Below are positions 43,001 through 55,091 of a DNA stretch of 64,000 nt, piece by piece. This stretch comes from Proales similis. Taxonomy: Eukaryota > Rotifera > Eurotatoria > Ploima > Proalidae. The translations under genes were made by a program, and so were the position numbers. The stretch lies in NCBI GenBank assembly GCA_019059635.1, contig JAGVRJ010000008.1:186001-250000 (forward strand), read 5' to 3'. Numbering within the stretch: position 1 is the stretch's first letter; every line of letters begins with the position of its first letter. The notes below the pieces were generated by a model that worked only from the letters and a program-made list of their open reading frames with translations, ran no database searches and was not told the DNA's origin.

Positions 43001-45171
43001 ATATCACTAGTCTAGCGAGCTAGCTTCGTAGACATCGGTCCTACAGAGCGGACGCTAATCTCTGGCATAGTGGGCCTCATCACAGCGCGCGGCGATGAAA
43101 CAATAAATTGCTGGCAACACTCACTTGAGTTCGCTTGGCACTTATTATTCGTTCCTGTTTCTTGCCTCTCTATTTCTTTCTGTTTATGCTTTGCTCAGAC
43201 TCTCTTCTACGGCCTCAATTAATTTAATTTGATTGCAAACAAATTGTGCGCTCTACTCCTCCAATTTCCTTTATTTCTTATGAACGCTGCTGCCACAACC
43301 ATGGCCTGCGCCATGCTGGTCCAACTCAGATGGATCGACTTGCCTCAGCATCGTCTGTTCGGGCCAGTGTTGCCTTAAATAGTTTGAATCTATTGATGCC
43401 GACTGAGAGAAAGACGAGTTTTGGTTAGCGCGCTCAGATCGATATTGCAGCAATATGCGCATTGGCCGCCTATGGACGCAATTAGCCTCACAATTAATCA
43501 GCTGCTATTGGCCCTAGAGCGTTTCTTTATTGTTGTACCCTAATTGGGCCCCTTATTTTGGACTACGATGATAATAATCGCCAAGATGATCATCAAGATG
43601 ATTATTGTTGCAAGTATCATTTTGTTAGACGCACTTGCGTGCCCGCCAACAGATTAGAATGCGATCGACAACAACAACCACGACGACGACTAGGAAAGAG
43701 TCGACAACATTCGTAATTCTAAATTGTCCTCGGATCTCATTGTAATTAGGAGGCGCCTGAGCGTCCGTTTAATGTCACGCCCGCTGCTCGCTTCGAAATT
43801 GGCTCTTTGCTCTGCCTTGTTTGAGTGGCTGCCTCTCTATCTCTCTCTCATCAATGTGAGTGTGCGAGTGTATGCAAACATCGGATTAGTGTGTGTTTGC
43901 TAAAACGGGACCGACAGCGGCCAGTGTGTGTGGCAACGCTCTGGATTTTAATATTTCCTTTGCGAGCAATTTAAAACCGATCGACTGAATGCGAGCGAGG
44001 CCACAAGCCCGAACGAAAGAGAGCCGAATCGGAACTCGGCATTGTAATAAAGCATCACGTATTTATCGACTTCCTTGGTTACAGCAGCAGCAGCGGCGGC
44101 CGGGCGTCCGTGTCTGGCCGATCGCGTCAAAATCGATTTAACCTGATCGGCTTGCGATTAATCTCTGCGTCGGCATCTTAATTACATACTTGGCTGACTG
44201 ACTAGCTCGCTCGTCGAATAATGATTTCTATCGCAAGTAGCTGAATAAAACGGCCACCCTCTTTGCATAGCAGAGAGAGAGAGAGCGAGTTAGATAGAGA
44301 ATGAAAGAGAGCCGACTATTACTTGGGTCGGCGTTTGTTCTCATGCTCATCGCTGCGTGCCATCTACTCTCACGGCCGGTCGAGCAAACTCATCACGAAC
44401 GAGCTCAGAGCGAGCGTTGTGAGAGCACCCAGCACAAATCTTCATCTGCGCTTCCTTGCTGCTCCTTTTTCCTTCTTCTTAGTCGTCAGCGTCTACTCTC
44501 CTCATTGCTCGCTTCATCCTGAATGGATGAACGAATGACTTGTTTGCTGCTGCTCGCATCGTCTTCTCGGCCGCGCGCGCTCGTCTCATCTGATTACGAA
44601 GCTAAAGCAATCGATGCAGTTCATGAAATATTAAAAAACACACACACAAACGCGTGCGCGCACACATACGCTCGCTGATGGCGTGCGAGAAGCTCGCTTC
44701 TCAAGTTTCAGAAGCATCAGGCTGCAGTGGCGTCCACGGCGGCAGAATTTAAATTAGACTCATTAGACAGGCGCCTATGGACAAGCGAATGCGTCTCTAA
44801 TAGAGTGCGAGCCACGCAGAGAAAGAGAGAGAGCGAGCGCCTCTGTCCGGTCAGTCGGCAAGCATAGGTCAATGGCCGATTCGATAAATTATGTCTATCG
44901 GAACGCATTTTCACTCTAATTCACAACCAAACACAGACACCCCTTCATCTTCGTCCAAATCGCTCGCACCTAAGCAAACACCCTACACACACACACACAC
45001 ACGCACACTTTGCTGCAGCAGACACGCAGAGCGCCTTCCTCGCGCTCGTGTTCTAATCGAATCAGGAGGCAAAGTATCCTCTTTCTGTCTTTAGAGTCTG
45101 TTTGATTGCAACTCGGTCATGCCAGCGCACTGAATAACAACAGCTTCGAATCTACGCCAACAACAAGCCAA
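40071..45171. other. 5.1-kb non-coding region between TALE and furin genes
   Basis: No gene is supported. The region contains GA microsatellites (42293-42314, 42571-42590), CA runs (44638-44670, 44985-45005), a GGA-rich run near 41925-41950 and many AT-rich homeodomain-like sites. Open frames are short and compositionally biased. Confidence 0.5.
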
Positions 45172-48084
45172 ATGCATAAGTTTGTGCAACTTTTACTCGC
45201 CATCAGCTCAGTCCAAGCAGTTGCCAATTTCGATTCGTCGCCCACTGCTGCTGCTGCCGTTGATGAGCAACAGCCGACCGACAATGGCGTCCAGTTCGCC
45301 GAATATGTTGTGAAAGTACGCGGCGGCCTGATCGAAGCAGAACGGCTCGCGCGACACCTACAGCTCGATCTCGTCAAGCGGGTCTGTACAATTGCCTCCA
45401 GATCGCCTCGAATGCAATCATTTGACCAACATTTGCTCTAAACAGGTGTTTGACCACGACTCTGACTATTACCTGTTCAGAAGGATGCTACCTCCCAAGG
45501 CCGGCGATCGCAGCCGATCAGGCCGAGCTCTCGACTTTGCCTCGCTTGAGCGCCTCAAGCACATTTCCAACGTAAGTCTGAACCCAACCGCAGCCAGCCA
45601 GCTTACAAGCATTTCCTCACGCATTTCAGGTCGAGTGGGTCGAACAGCAGATTCCCAAGTCGAGAAGCAAACGCGACTTTTTCGACTTTTTCTCAAACGA
45701 TTTAAATTTCAATTCAAACTTGAACATTGCCGCCGGCGAGCGATTCGGTCGGGCAGTGCAGTTCAACGATCCGTTTTGGAGCAAAATGTGGTACATTGTA
45801 AGTGAACGGTCGCTGCCGCAAAGAGTTTTGTTTTGCTCAAAGCGACGTTTAAGAATCGAGAAGAGGCCGTCTCGCCGCTAGACATGAGGATCAAAGAAGC
45901 GTGGAAGAAAGGCTACTCCGGAAAGGGCGTGGTGGTCACCATTCTAGACGACGGTCTCGAATGGGACCACCCTGACCTCATGCAGAACTACGACTACCGA
46001 GCCAGTCTGGACATAAACGACAACGACAGCGACCCTAGGCCTCGCTATGACCGCTACAACTACAACAAGTACGTGATTAGACAGTGAGAGCAGAGATGAA
46101 CTTTGGGTCTAATCCTCGAATCGAAAACAAGGCACGGAACGCGCTGCGCAGGTGAAATTGCATCCGTGGCCGACAACCACATTTGTGGGGTCGGAGTGGC
46201 GTACAACTCGCAGATCGGCGGCATTCGAATGCTTGACGGCGAAGTGACCGACTTGGTTGAGGCGACCGCTCTCAGCTACAATCGTGACTACATTGACATT
46301 TACAGCGCATCGTGGGGACCTGATGACGACGGCAAGACGGTCGACGGGCCGGGCTTCCTGGCGCTCAAGGCCATCGAGGACGGAATAAAATTTGTAAGCG
46401 ATCGCCTGCTTGCTAATTGCTAAACGACAAATATGAAACGACCGCATGCAAACAGGGACGTCGAGGTCTTGGATCCATTTACGTCTGGGCGTCCGGAAAC
46501 GGCGGCAAAGATCACGACAACTGCAACTGCGACGGCTATACCAACAGTATATACACAATATCGGTGAGCAGCGCCACCCAACGAGGTATGCAGCTAGGCA
46601 CCGAGTGCAAATCGAGGTCTTAATTGACAAGTGGCAAAAGGAAACATCCCCTGGTATTCAGAGTCGTGCTCTTCGACCCTGGCCACCACGTTCAGCAGTG
46701 GCTCGTACGAGGAGAGTCAGATTGTGACCACAGATCTGCGCAAGGGCTGCACAGAGTCGCACACGGGCACTTCGGCGTCGGCGCCGCTGGCCGCAGCCAT
46801 AATTGCACTGGCCCTCGAGGCCAATCCGGAACTCAGCTGGCGCGATGTGCAGCATTTGATCGTGCAGACCTCTCAAGCGCAACACTTGGTCTCCGGAGAC
46901 TGGCACATGAACGGTGTCGGCCGCTTGGTCAGCCATTCGTTCGGCTACGGTCTGATGAACGCCGAGGCGATGGTCGAGATGGCCAAAGGATGGAAGAACG
47001 TCCCCGTTCAACGCAAGTGCATTGTCGAGTCATCCCGCGACGGTCTACAGCAGCAGCCAATGTAAGTGCTTCCCGCTCCTATTGTGCGTTTCATCTTTTC
47101 AAACCATTTGCTGCCCGTAGATTCATTCCCAAAGGGGAAAAGCTACTGATTGAGTTGTTCAGCACCGGTTGCAAAGGGTCGAGAAACGAGATAAACTACC
47201 TTGAGCACGTGCAAACTGTGATCAGCATGCAGTCGAACATGCGAGGCAATCTGGTGGTCTCGCTGCGTTCGCCCATGCACACAAACACGACTCTGCTCGA
47301 TCGGCGCATGTTTGATCAGTCGGCCGAGAGCTTCAACAAATGGCCGTTCACCAGTGTGCACATGTGGGGCGAGAAGCCGCAGGGCAGCTGGTTTTTGGAG
47401 ATAAAGAACACGGCGCAAAACAGTAAGTGCGAACAAGTTCAATTCTAAACCGCCCTGCAAGACTATTAATGCGACTCGCCAACAGCCACGTTCATCAATT
47501 TGCGGCTCATTTTGTACGGAACCAAAGAGAGCCCGCAGCAAAAGCGTGACACGTCTCGTTTCGATTTGTACGAGCGTCATTTCGGCCAGAAACAGGCCAA
47601 GGAAAGTGACCGACGAGGCGAACTGGTCGAGCAAGCCGCGCCGGTGTTTAGCGTCGTTCCCGACAATTTTCAGCCCCTATCGAGTGAAGCAAAAAAGACG
47701 TCCGACTCTTGGCAGCAGGTCTCAGAAGAAACTCTCAAGACCGCCAACCATCGCAAGGAGCAATGGTCGCCTCAGCAAGTCCAAGCTAGCGATCCGAATG
47801 GAGACAAGCAGTATTTGGATTATTACGAAGACGAGGGCCTCTCGGACTACGCGAGCCACGACGAGAAGTTCGGCGTTAGAGGCCGCGTGACGCCTTCTCA
47901 GCACCTTTCCAAAAACAACGAGAGCAAAAACCCACAGTGGACCGACTCGTCCAATCAGCGTTCGTTTTTCGAATATTCGGCATCGGCCGCAGCCGTCAGT
48001 CGGCTATCTTCGTCGCTTCTGCTCTTTTACTCGACACTTGTCGCCTCGATTCTCAACGGCCTTTTTTATCAATTGTTGAATTAA
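45172..48084 (+). CDS. furin: Furin-like proprotein convertase
   Basis: Secretory-pathway serine endoprotease that cleaves precursors after basic sites. Nine exons: 45172-45381, 45446-45571, 45630-45797, 45854-46068, 46132-46393, 46456-46585, 46641-47061, 47121-47422 and 47486-48084, giving 810 residues. Signal peptide at the N-terminus, prodomain ending in RSKR, then the subtilisin domain with Asp in [12 protein letters not shown], His in HGTRCAGE, oxyanion Asn in WASGNGG (PC2 has Asp here) and Ser in HTGTSASAP. The P domain runs from about [12 protein letters not shown] to LRLILYGT. After it comes a charged linker and a hydrophobic C-terminal end, with no Cys-rich furin repeats. Start ATG 45172 is the one that opens the signal peptide. 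Confidence 0.95.
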
Positions 48085-48527
48085 TGTTAAATTCTTCGAG
48101 TCGGCGAGTCGAGTGGCACACTTGTGCTCATCTTGCTCTCTCGTTCTTGATTACGATTTGAATGGAATTTTCGCAACGCTTTGTTTCTGTGTAGACGTTC
48201 ATGAATTGTGAATATGCATTCATATTCATCGCCATGATTCTTATTATTATTCTCAAACTTCCTTTTCTTATCTTAATATTGAATTTCAATTGCACAATTC
48301 TTGTTCATCAATGATGAGTGGCTTAATAAATTTGATTGTTTTTTTTTTTGTAAAATTCAACACAAATATAGATTGAGACTTTTAAATTTATTTCTACGGA
48401 CGGAATTCATTTGGACGCAATTTGAGATGAAGGGCGCAATATGGAGGAGCCTTGTCTAAAGAATCAGAGACCAAGTAGGGAGACAAACTTAAGCAAAATG
48501 CAAAGAGGAGTAAAAGACAAAAGTGAC

Positions 48528-49042
48528 TCAATTCGACTCGCTGAGCATCTTCTCCGCCTCACCGACTTGCTTCTCTCCTTCGCCGTACTCTTGGGCGCTG
48601 CGAGCCGAGTCGGGCACAGCCTTGAACAAGTGGCTATTGAGTTCGATGCAGAACAGATTCGGACAATTAACTCTTACCGACAAATGATTTTTCAAATCCT
48701 CGAGCGCCGTCTTGAGTCGGCGTAGACAGTCGGGCACCATCATTTTAGACTCGTTCAACACTTCGATCTAAAAGGGCCGAATTAAATCACTTGCTCTGCA
48801 TTGGAATGCGCAAGCGTTCACCATTTTCTTGACTTCGTATTCATCGCGACCGTCGGCCTTCATCTTCTCGACTCGCTCTTCGGTCTGCTTCACCTCCTTC
48901 TCGTACATGCTCTTCTCCTTAATGATCCTTTCGAACGCAGAATTGCTCAACTCGTTTTTGATTGCTTGATTGCTCGATCGGCCACTTACCGTTTGACCAC
49001 ACCGGTCTGAATCTTGACTTGTCGCAGGCTCGGGTCGGACAT
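48528..49042 (-). CDS. TBCA: Tubulin-specific chaperone A
   Basis: Cofactor A of the tubulin-folding pathway, which binds beta-tubulin released from chaperonin. Four exons: 48990-49042, 48822-48927, 48678-48767 and 48528-48620, with introns of 62, 54 and 57 bp, giving 113 residues against 108 in human. Matches: MSDPSLRQVKIQTGVVKR at the start, IIKEKSMYEKEVKQTEERVE, KKM-IEVLNESKMMVPDCLRR across intron 2. It is predicted to fold as a three-helix bundle. It follows AP3B on the same strand after 210 bases, and an AG lies three bases before the ATG, again like an acceptor site. Confidence 0.95.
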
Positions 49043-49252
49043 TTCCTATATTTGTATGTTTGGCAGCTGTTTATCTAGAACTGGTCAAGTAGACGCCAAA
49101 TGTGACGTGAACAAGAATCAGCGATGAGTACAAGATCATCGGCGCTCGAACAAAAACAGACTTTGAGGCTCATTTCACGATTTTATGACTAGAAACTGTC
49201 TGACGAATAAAAGATACGAAATTTCTAAGAACTAAAAAGAGCTTGAATAAAA

Positions 49253-52200
49253 CTAGACGAGGACGGCAGTGAGCAGCTTTTGAATTTCCTTTAGAAATGT
49301 GTTGCCGATCACAATCTTCTCACAGTTTACATTCAGACAGCATTTGTTGCCCTCAGGCGGGAAGTAGACGCTGAGCAAGAGCTGCGTCTTGCTCGACGTG
49401 GTCAATGCGGCGAACTTGTAGATGTCGTTCTGCGACGTCGGTATCTGACACATGTTGGCACTCTCCAAGATGCGCTTGGCCATGTCCTTGGAAACGAATG
49501 CAACGTTGCTCAGGTTCTCTACGCTGCCGTTCACCTCGTTCATTCCTTTTAGTTTGGCCTGCGTCTTGTTGAACTCGCTCTCTGAGATCTGATAGGCCGG
49601 CTGAAGCAGCTCGCCGACCGGGCATGTGATGGAAAGGCCGCTCCACTTTTTGCTGACCGACGTGCCGCCCAGCGACGCATCGCCCGAGTAAACGGCGCCT
49701 ATCGCAAACTGGGCCGCTTGGCTGGTGTCGTTGAAATCGATGCCGATCAATTTGCACGCGCTCTCGCCTTTTCTCAACTCAAACTCGTCAAACGCCTGCA
49801 TAGACATGCCTGGCGAGAGCTTTGAATCAGTTAGGCTGATCGACTCCAAGTCGCCGTCTGTATCGTTCTTGAACTTGAGCTCAATCGACGTGACTCGACT
49901 TGTTGAATGCGCGCGACGAGTGAACCTGTAGGTCACTTGAAGACCATTTCCGTTTATTTTGCTCAAGAGCTCGTAGTCGCGGGTCGACTCGACTATTTTG
50001 TGCTCGAAATGGCTAGTCTCACTTAGATTGGCCAAATCGGCGACCAAGGTCGGCGAGAGAACGCCGACTGATGCCTGACTAACTTGAACACTGGATCCGG
50101 GCCCCTCTGGCGTAACTAGGCAACTAATTTTAAGAATGCGCATTTGGAATTCGTCTTTCAACGGCTACTCACAATCAAGGTCAAGTAATGACGCCTGAGC
50201 AATCGGACGACTTGGCTGCTTGGCGACTACCTTCCGCATCGGAGCTTTGGCTTGACTGTCCGAATCAGACGAATCGTCCGAGCTCTCTTCCGAATCCTCG
50301 TCCGACGATGTTTCTGACCTTTTCTTTGATTGACTCTTTGGCGCTTGAAGGGTTTTCTTCGTCACGACCTCATCGTCCGACTCCTCTTCGCTCTCCTCTT
50401 CTTCACTGTCCTCATCGTCGTCCTCGTCATCCTCTTCTTCCTCTTCACTCTCTTGTTCCTCGTCCTCCTCTTCTCCATCGTCGCTTTCGTCGTCTTCTTC
50501 TTCTTCTTCGTCTGAAGGATCGGCGCCTTCAGTTGACTGGCTTTCTTCGTCCTCGTCCGAATAGAAGCTCTCCTCCTTCAGTTCGGTATTCTTTTTCTTC
50601 TGCTCGGGTGGCGGCTCTATGTTCCTCACCGAAGGGTCGGGTGCGACTTCGGGAAAAGCGGGAAGCTCAGCATAGCCGGCCACTCTAACACCCAGAGCGT
50701 GCGACACGGTGCCGAGCTGGAACTGGTCGCTTTCTTTGTAGGCCGATTCGGACACTGGCGCCGGCTTGGTGGCCAGCAAAATCTTTTTCACGTGTTTGCC
50801 CAGATTGGGACAATTCGAATTGTTGAAGATGAGAGCGCGAAGGAGGCGCGCCTTGTCTCTGATGTCGTAGTTCATGTCGTATTTGGCCAAATTGAGAACG
50901 TACTGAACGAGAAGTGCGACTTGCTTCTGATTGCTCAAGTAGAGTTTGACGGCCAGGTTGATTGTCTGAAGCTTGACTACGTTCTGCTCGTCGCAAAACG
51001 ACTTGGCCATCTTGCGAAGCACGTCCGGCGCCAGCTTGCGCACTTTGTCAGAGTATTCGCCGATTAGCCAGAGGATGCTGGCCCGAGCGAGCGGAACCGA
51101 CACCTTGTCAATCATCTTGGTCATTTTCTTTATTATGGGTCCATTCTTGTCCGGGCTGGATTGAATGAGACGCTTGACAACGACCACGCTCTCGGCGACC
51201 AGGAACTCGTCCTTTTTGGACATCAAGTTCACTAGGCCAGTGAGGCAGGTGTCGGCCACCTCCTTTATGTTGCTTGCGCATCGACCGATCGCGTTTATGG
51301 TCGCCGAGGCGAACTCTTTGTCCTGACTCAGCACGTAGGTCTGAAACTCGCGCAGAATGCCGGCTATGTTGCTCTCGTTGGCAAGCAACGTGAGCACCTC
51401 GATTTTCAGCAGCTTGACTGGCAGACTGTCGTTCGAGTGAACGTAAAAGCTTTTCTGGTGGTTGCCAAACATCGACGCGTTCTTGTGCGCGATAGAAATA
51501 ATATTCTGCAGCACAATTATTTGAACCTCGCTTTTAGACGTCAAATTTTTAGTTATTTCTCGACTTGGACCGTAGTTTCTTACCGATGGCTCTTGAGCAG
51601 TCTGACCATGGAGCGGGCCACTGCCTGCGTTTCGTGCTTGGGCGCAACGTAAAAGAACAGTTGCGCGACAGCCATCACAACCTATTGCGAGTCATCAGAA
51701 TGCAGACAATGGCAGGGTTTTGTTTGGTTCACTTACGGCCGAATTGCGACTCTGCAGCAGCGGCTTGCAAACACGAATGATGAGGCGGTGATCGGGATCG
51801 ATCGGACGCCCTCCGGAATAAGAGTTGAACTTGGCGTCGTAGTCCGTTTCGTCATCGTCTTCCTCTTCATCACTGTCCTCTTGTTCGTCGTTGGCATTGT
51901 CGATCGGATCGCTCATGGTGCCTGGATTGGTGAACTGTGACCTGCAGTATCTGGTCAACATGTTGATTATGATCACTTGGCCCCACTCGTCCACGTCGAT
52001 GAGCAGATTGCACAGTTTGCGATAGTTCTTGTGTATAAGGTCGATTCGCTCGGGACAGACCGCTTCGAAGGCGAGGATGGCACTGCCGGCCACCAGGATG
52101 GTCTTGTCGGCCAGCAGCTTCTCAATGATCTCGATTAGCTCGTCTTTGAGATCCTCGTCGAGACTGTAGAGTTTGGTGATGGCGTTGGCCGCCGTTTTGC

Positions 52201-52681
52201 GCACATAAGGCGACATGTCACTGACCGCCTCTTTGATGGCGAGCAGCATTATAGTCGTGATGATCGGCACTCTTATGCTTGAAAGGACTCGAAGGGCGCT
52301 CGCTCTGATCAACTGATTCGGGTCCTTTAGTGCGCGCTGGAATGTGCTGATGCTGAGCAATGCCAAGTCTTGCTGCTCTTCGGCATACCGCATCAAATAG
52401 ACATAAACGAGCTTTTTGACCTCCACGTTCTTGCAGACGACATTCTTCACAACGGCCGGAAATAGATCGGACGCGTTGCGGCCTTTGGCGATCATGCCCA
52501 CGATCCGCTTCATGGCCTCGAGTTTAAGCGTTTCCTTGTTGCTGTCCAGCATCTGCTTCAGATCCTCGTGGCGTTTGTTGTCGTTTGAGAATATGCTGAC
52601 GGTCTTGGCGTCGCCGAACGAACTCGGATCGTCCGAGATGCCGGCCCCAGCGCCGCTCTGAAATCCTGCTCTTGATGACAT
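49253..52681 (-). CDS. AP3B1: AP-3 complex subunit beta
   Basis: Large adaptin of the AP-3 coat that sorts cargo to lysosome-related organelles. Four exons: 51737-52681, 51584-51681, 50173-51530 and 49253-50115, giving 1087 residues against 1094 in human AP3B1. The adaptin trunk of about 640 residues includes [34 protein letters not shown] (across intron 2) and [13 protein letters not shown]-like [16 protein letters not shown], and ends at [10 protein letters not shown]. Then comes an acidic, Ser-rich hinge (about 690-800), and ear domains with [13 protein letters not shown] and VGELLQPAY. Introns are 55, 53 and 57 bp. The divergent GALK2 start is 213 bases away. Confidence 0.95.
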
Positions 52682-52894
52682 GTTCGCCTGCTTTTCCTAA
52701 GCTTATGCGGCAAGCGCTCGTCGCTTTACGAAATTTATGATCCAAATGAATAATGATTGCGATTATGACGTGCTGCTTGTCCCATATGACACACAGTGCA
52801 CACAAGAAGCGGCCGTCTTTTCGTCATAAAACGAAATATTTTATTTTGCGCGAGGCGAAATTTTTCCCCCCACTGCACTGACCCTGATGCGACA

Positions 52895-54741
52895 ATGAGT
52901 AAAATTGCTCAAAAACGAACCGAAGAGCTGAACAGTTTGGAGCGGTAAAGCCAGTCTGAGACTGAGGCCAGTGTCGCCAGTTTGTCTAACTCGCGCCCGT
53001 AGCTCACATATCCAGCTTTTGACGAGCAAATTTGAAACAGACTACAATCGTCGGCCAGAATGGATCGCTCGAGCGCCCGGTAGAGTGAATCTTATTGGTA
53101 AGCGAATTGGTGGCTCTCTGGTCTCAATTTGATCGCAAATCCATCGCAACGACAGGCGAACACATCGACTACTGTGGCTACTCTGTTCTGCCGATGGCCA
53201 TCAGACACAACATTCTGGCCGCTTCGGCTACAAACGAGCTCTCTGTCTTGAGACTTAGCAATGTCAACGCGCAGTTCAAGTTAGTCGAGTTCACTTCGGT
53301 GCCTGATCCAAATGTCCTTCAGCAGTTGACTTTGATGAAAGCTCGTTTCAAGTGGAAATACAAAACGTCTCGATCAGCAAGAGCAAGCCGGCCTGGCACG
53401 ACTATTTCCTCGCCGGTTTTAGAGGCATCGTTGAAAAGTTCAATCTGAAAGAGCCCAAAGGTTTGAGCCGGCATTCACTCGACTTGGGCTTTACGAATTG
53501 CCAACTCGACTTGTAGGAATGGACGTTTGCGTTTACGGCCAAGTGCCAGCAAGTGCCGGCCTATCGAGTTCGAGTGCATTGGTCGTCTGCGCAGCATTGA
53601 CCACTCTTCAGATGAACGGACTTGAGATGAGTCCGGTTAGAGCTTGTCCATTTGCCGGCCTGTTTGATTCCAGTTTGTCAAATTGTTTCAGGAAGAACTA
53701 GCCGAGACCTGTGCTGTTTCTGAACGCCATGTGGGCACACAAGGCGGCGGAATGGACCAGGCCATCTCGTGTCTGGCTGAGGAGGGCTTCGCCAAGCTTA
53801 TCGATTTTAATCCGCTGCGAGTGAGCAACGTGAAGTTGCCCGAGGCCTGTCAGTTCGTGATTGCCAATTGTTGTGTGGAGGCCAACAAGGCGGCCGGCAA
53901 CGAGTTCAACATTCGAGTGAGCGAATGTCGCCTCTTCACCCAGGTGCTGCCTCGTTCTTGAGATGTCGCTCGAGGCATCGTTCATCTGTTTGATGCTGAT
54001 CCAATAGGTTTTGGCCAAGAAGCTTTCGCTTGACTGGCGCCAGTTCAAGAAGCCCATCGAACTGCAGACTCGACTTGGAGCCACGTTTGAGCAGATGCTC
54101 GAGCACGTTAGCCAACACTTGCACGCCGGTGCTTACAATTTGGACGAATTGTGCTCAATTCTTGAAACCGACCAAACCGAACTGCTGGAGCTGAGCATCA
54201 GTCCCAACGCTCGAGAAGGTAGCCGACTTCCTTACTTGACCTTGCCACCAAGTCACACACGCGGCTCGAATAGTGAAACAGTTCAAACTGCATGACAGGG
54301 CACTGCATGTGTTTGGCGAAGCGAAAAGAGTCGACCAGTTCCGACAAGAGTGCTCTGCTGACGACCAGCATGTGCTCGAGCGTCTTGGCCGCTTGATGAA
54401 CGAGAGCCACTACTCGTGTCAGAAATTGTACGAGTGCTCATGCGACAAGCTGGACCAGCTGACCGAGCTGTGTCGCACCGCAGGAGCCTATGGATCGAGA
54501 TTGACCGGTAGGTTTGAAGTCGAATGCCTGCAAGCGGTAATAGGCAATCACACTGCTTCCCTGATCTGATCGTCAAGGGGCCGGATGGGGCGGCTGTTGT
54601 GTCTCTCTGGTCGCTTCTGACCGAATTGATGAGTTCACTTCGGCTCTCAAGGACTTTTACCCGACGTACGAGGCCATGGAACGAAACCTGTTCACGAGCA
54701 AGCCATCGGGCGGAATCTGGCTTATGCACATTTCCGATTGA
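52895..54741 (+). CDS. GALK2: N-acetylgalactosamine kinase (GALK2)
   Basis: GHMP-family sugar kinase that phosphorylates GalNAc (and galactose) at C1. Nine exons: 52895-52944, 53003-53097, 53156-53279, 53342-53460, 53517-53635, 53692-53943, 54008-54218, 54274-54507 and 54578-54741. The product is 455 residues against 458 in human. The galactokinase signature reads [20 protein letters not shown] across an intron; the ATP loop is [13 protein letters not shown]; the third GHMP motif is [25 protein letters not shown] also matches. GEHIDYCG rather than the galactokinase GEHTDYN form supports GALK2. Introns are 55-70 bp. Confidence 0.95.
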
Positions 54742-55091
54742 AACGCAATAACAGCTTATCGGTTGTTTCCTAGATCCAATCCAATTTAAAATAAATTCAA
54801 ACCACGGCCTGATAATTGAGCCAGATCGCGATTCAAGTCTTCGACGACAATCAGGGCTGTGTTGGGCACTCAGTTTTGAGGGTTGGTAATCATTTGATCG
54901 ACGATAAGAGAAGACTATAAACGCTTGGTTTATGGCCGAGCTTTTCGCTCATAATAATCATGGGCTTGCACATCCACAAGCGAATCACGTGACCGTTAGA
55001 CATTTTGATCATCAAGACCTAATAGAGAGAGAGAGAGACGGAGAGACGGAGAGAGGCCATTAAAAGATTGAAGAAGCGAATTAAAGCCGAA
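54742..55091. other. GALK2-PEPD intergenic region
   Basis: 350 bases with AATAAA near 54790 fitting the GALK2 3' end, then a GA/GACGGAGA purine run at 55025-55056 just before the PEPD start. No gene seen. Confidence 0.5.

Noticed and set aside
46103-47448. Long overlapping frames on both strands inside the furin gene
   Set aside because: They are shadows of the true coding frame, which is fixed by subtilisin and P-domain homology and by exon phases.
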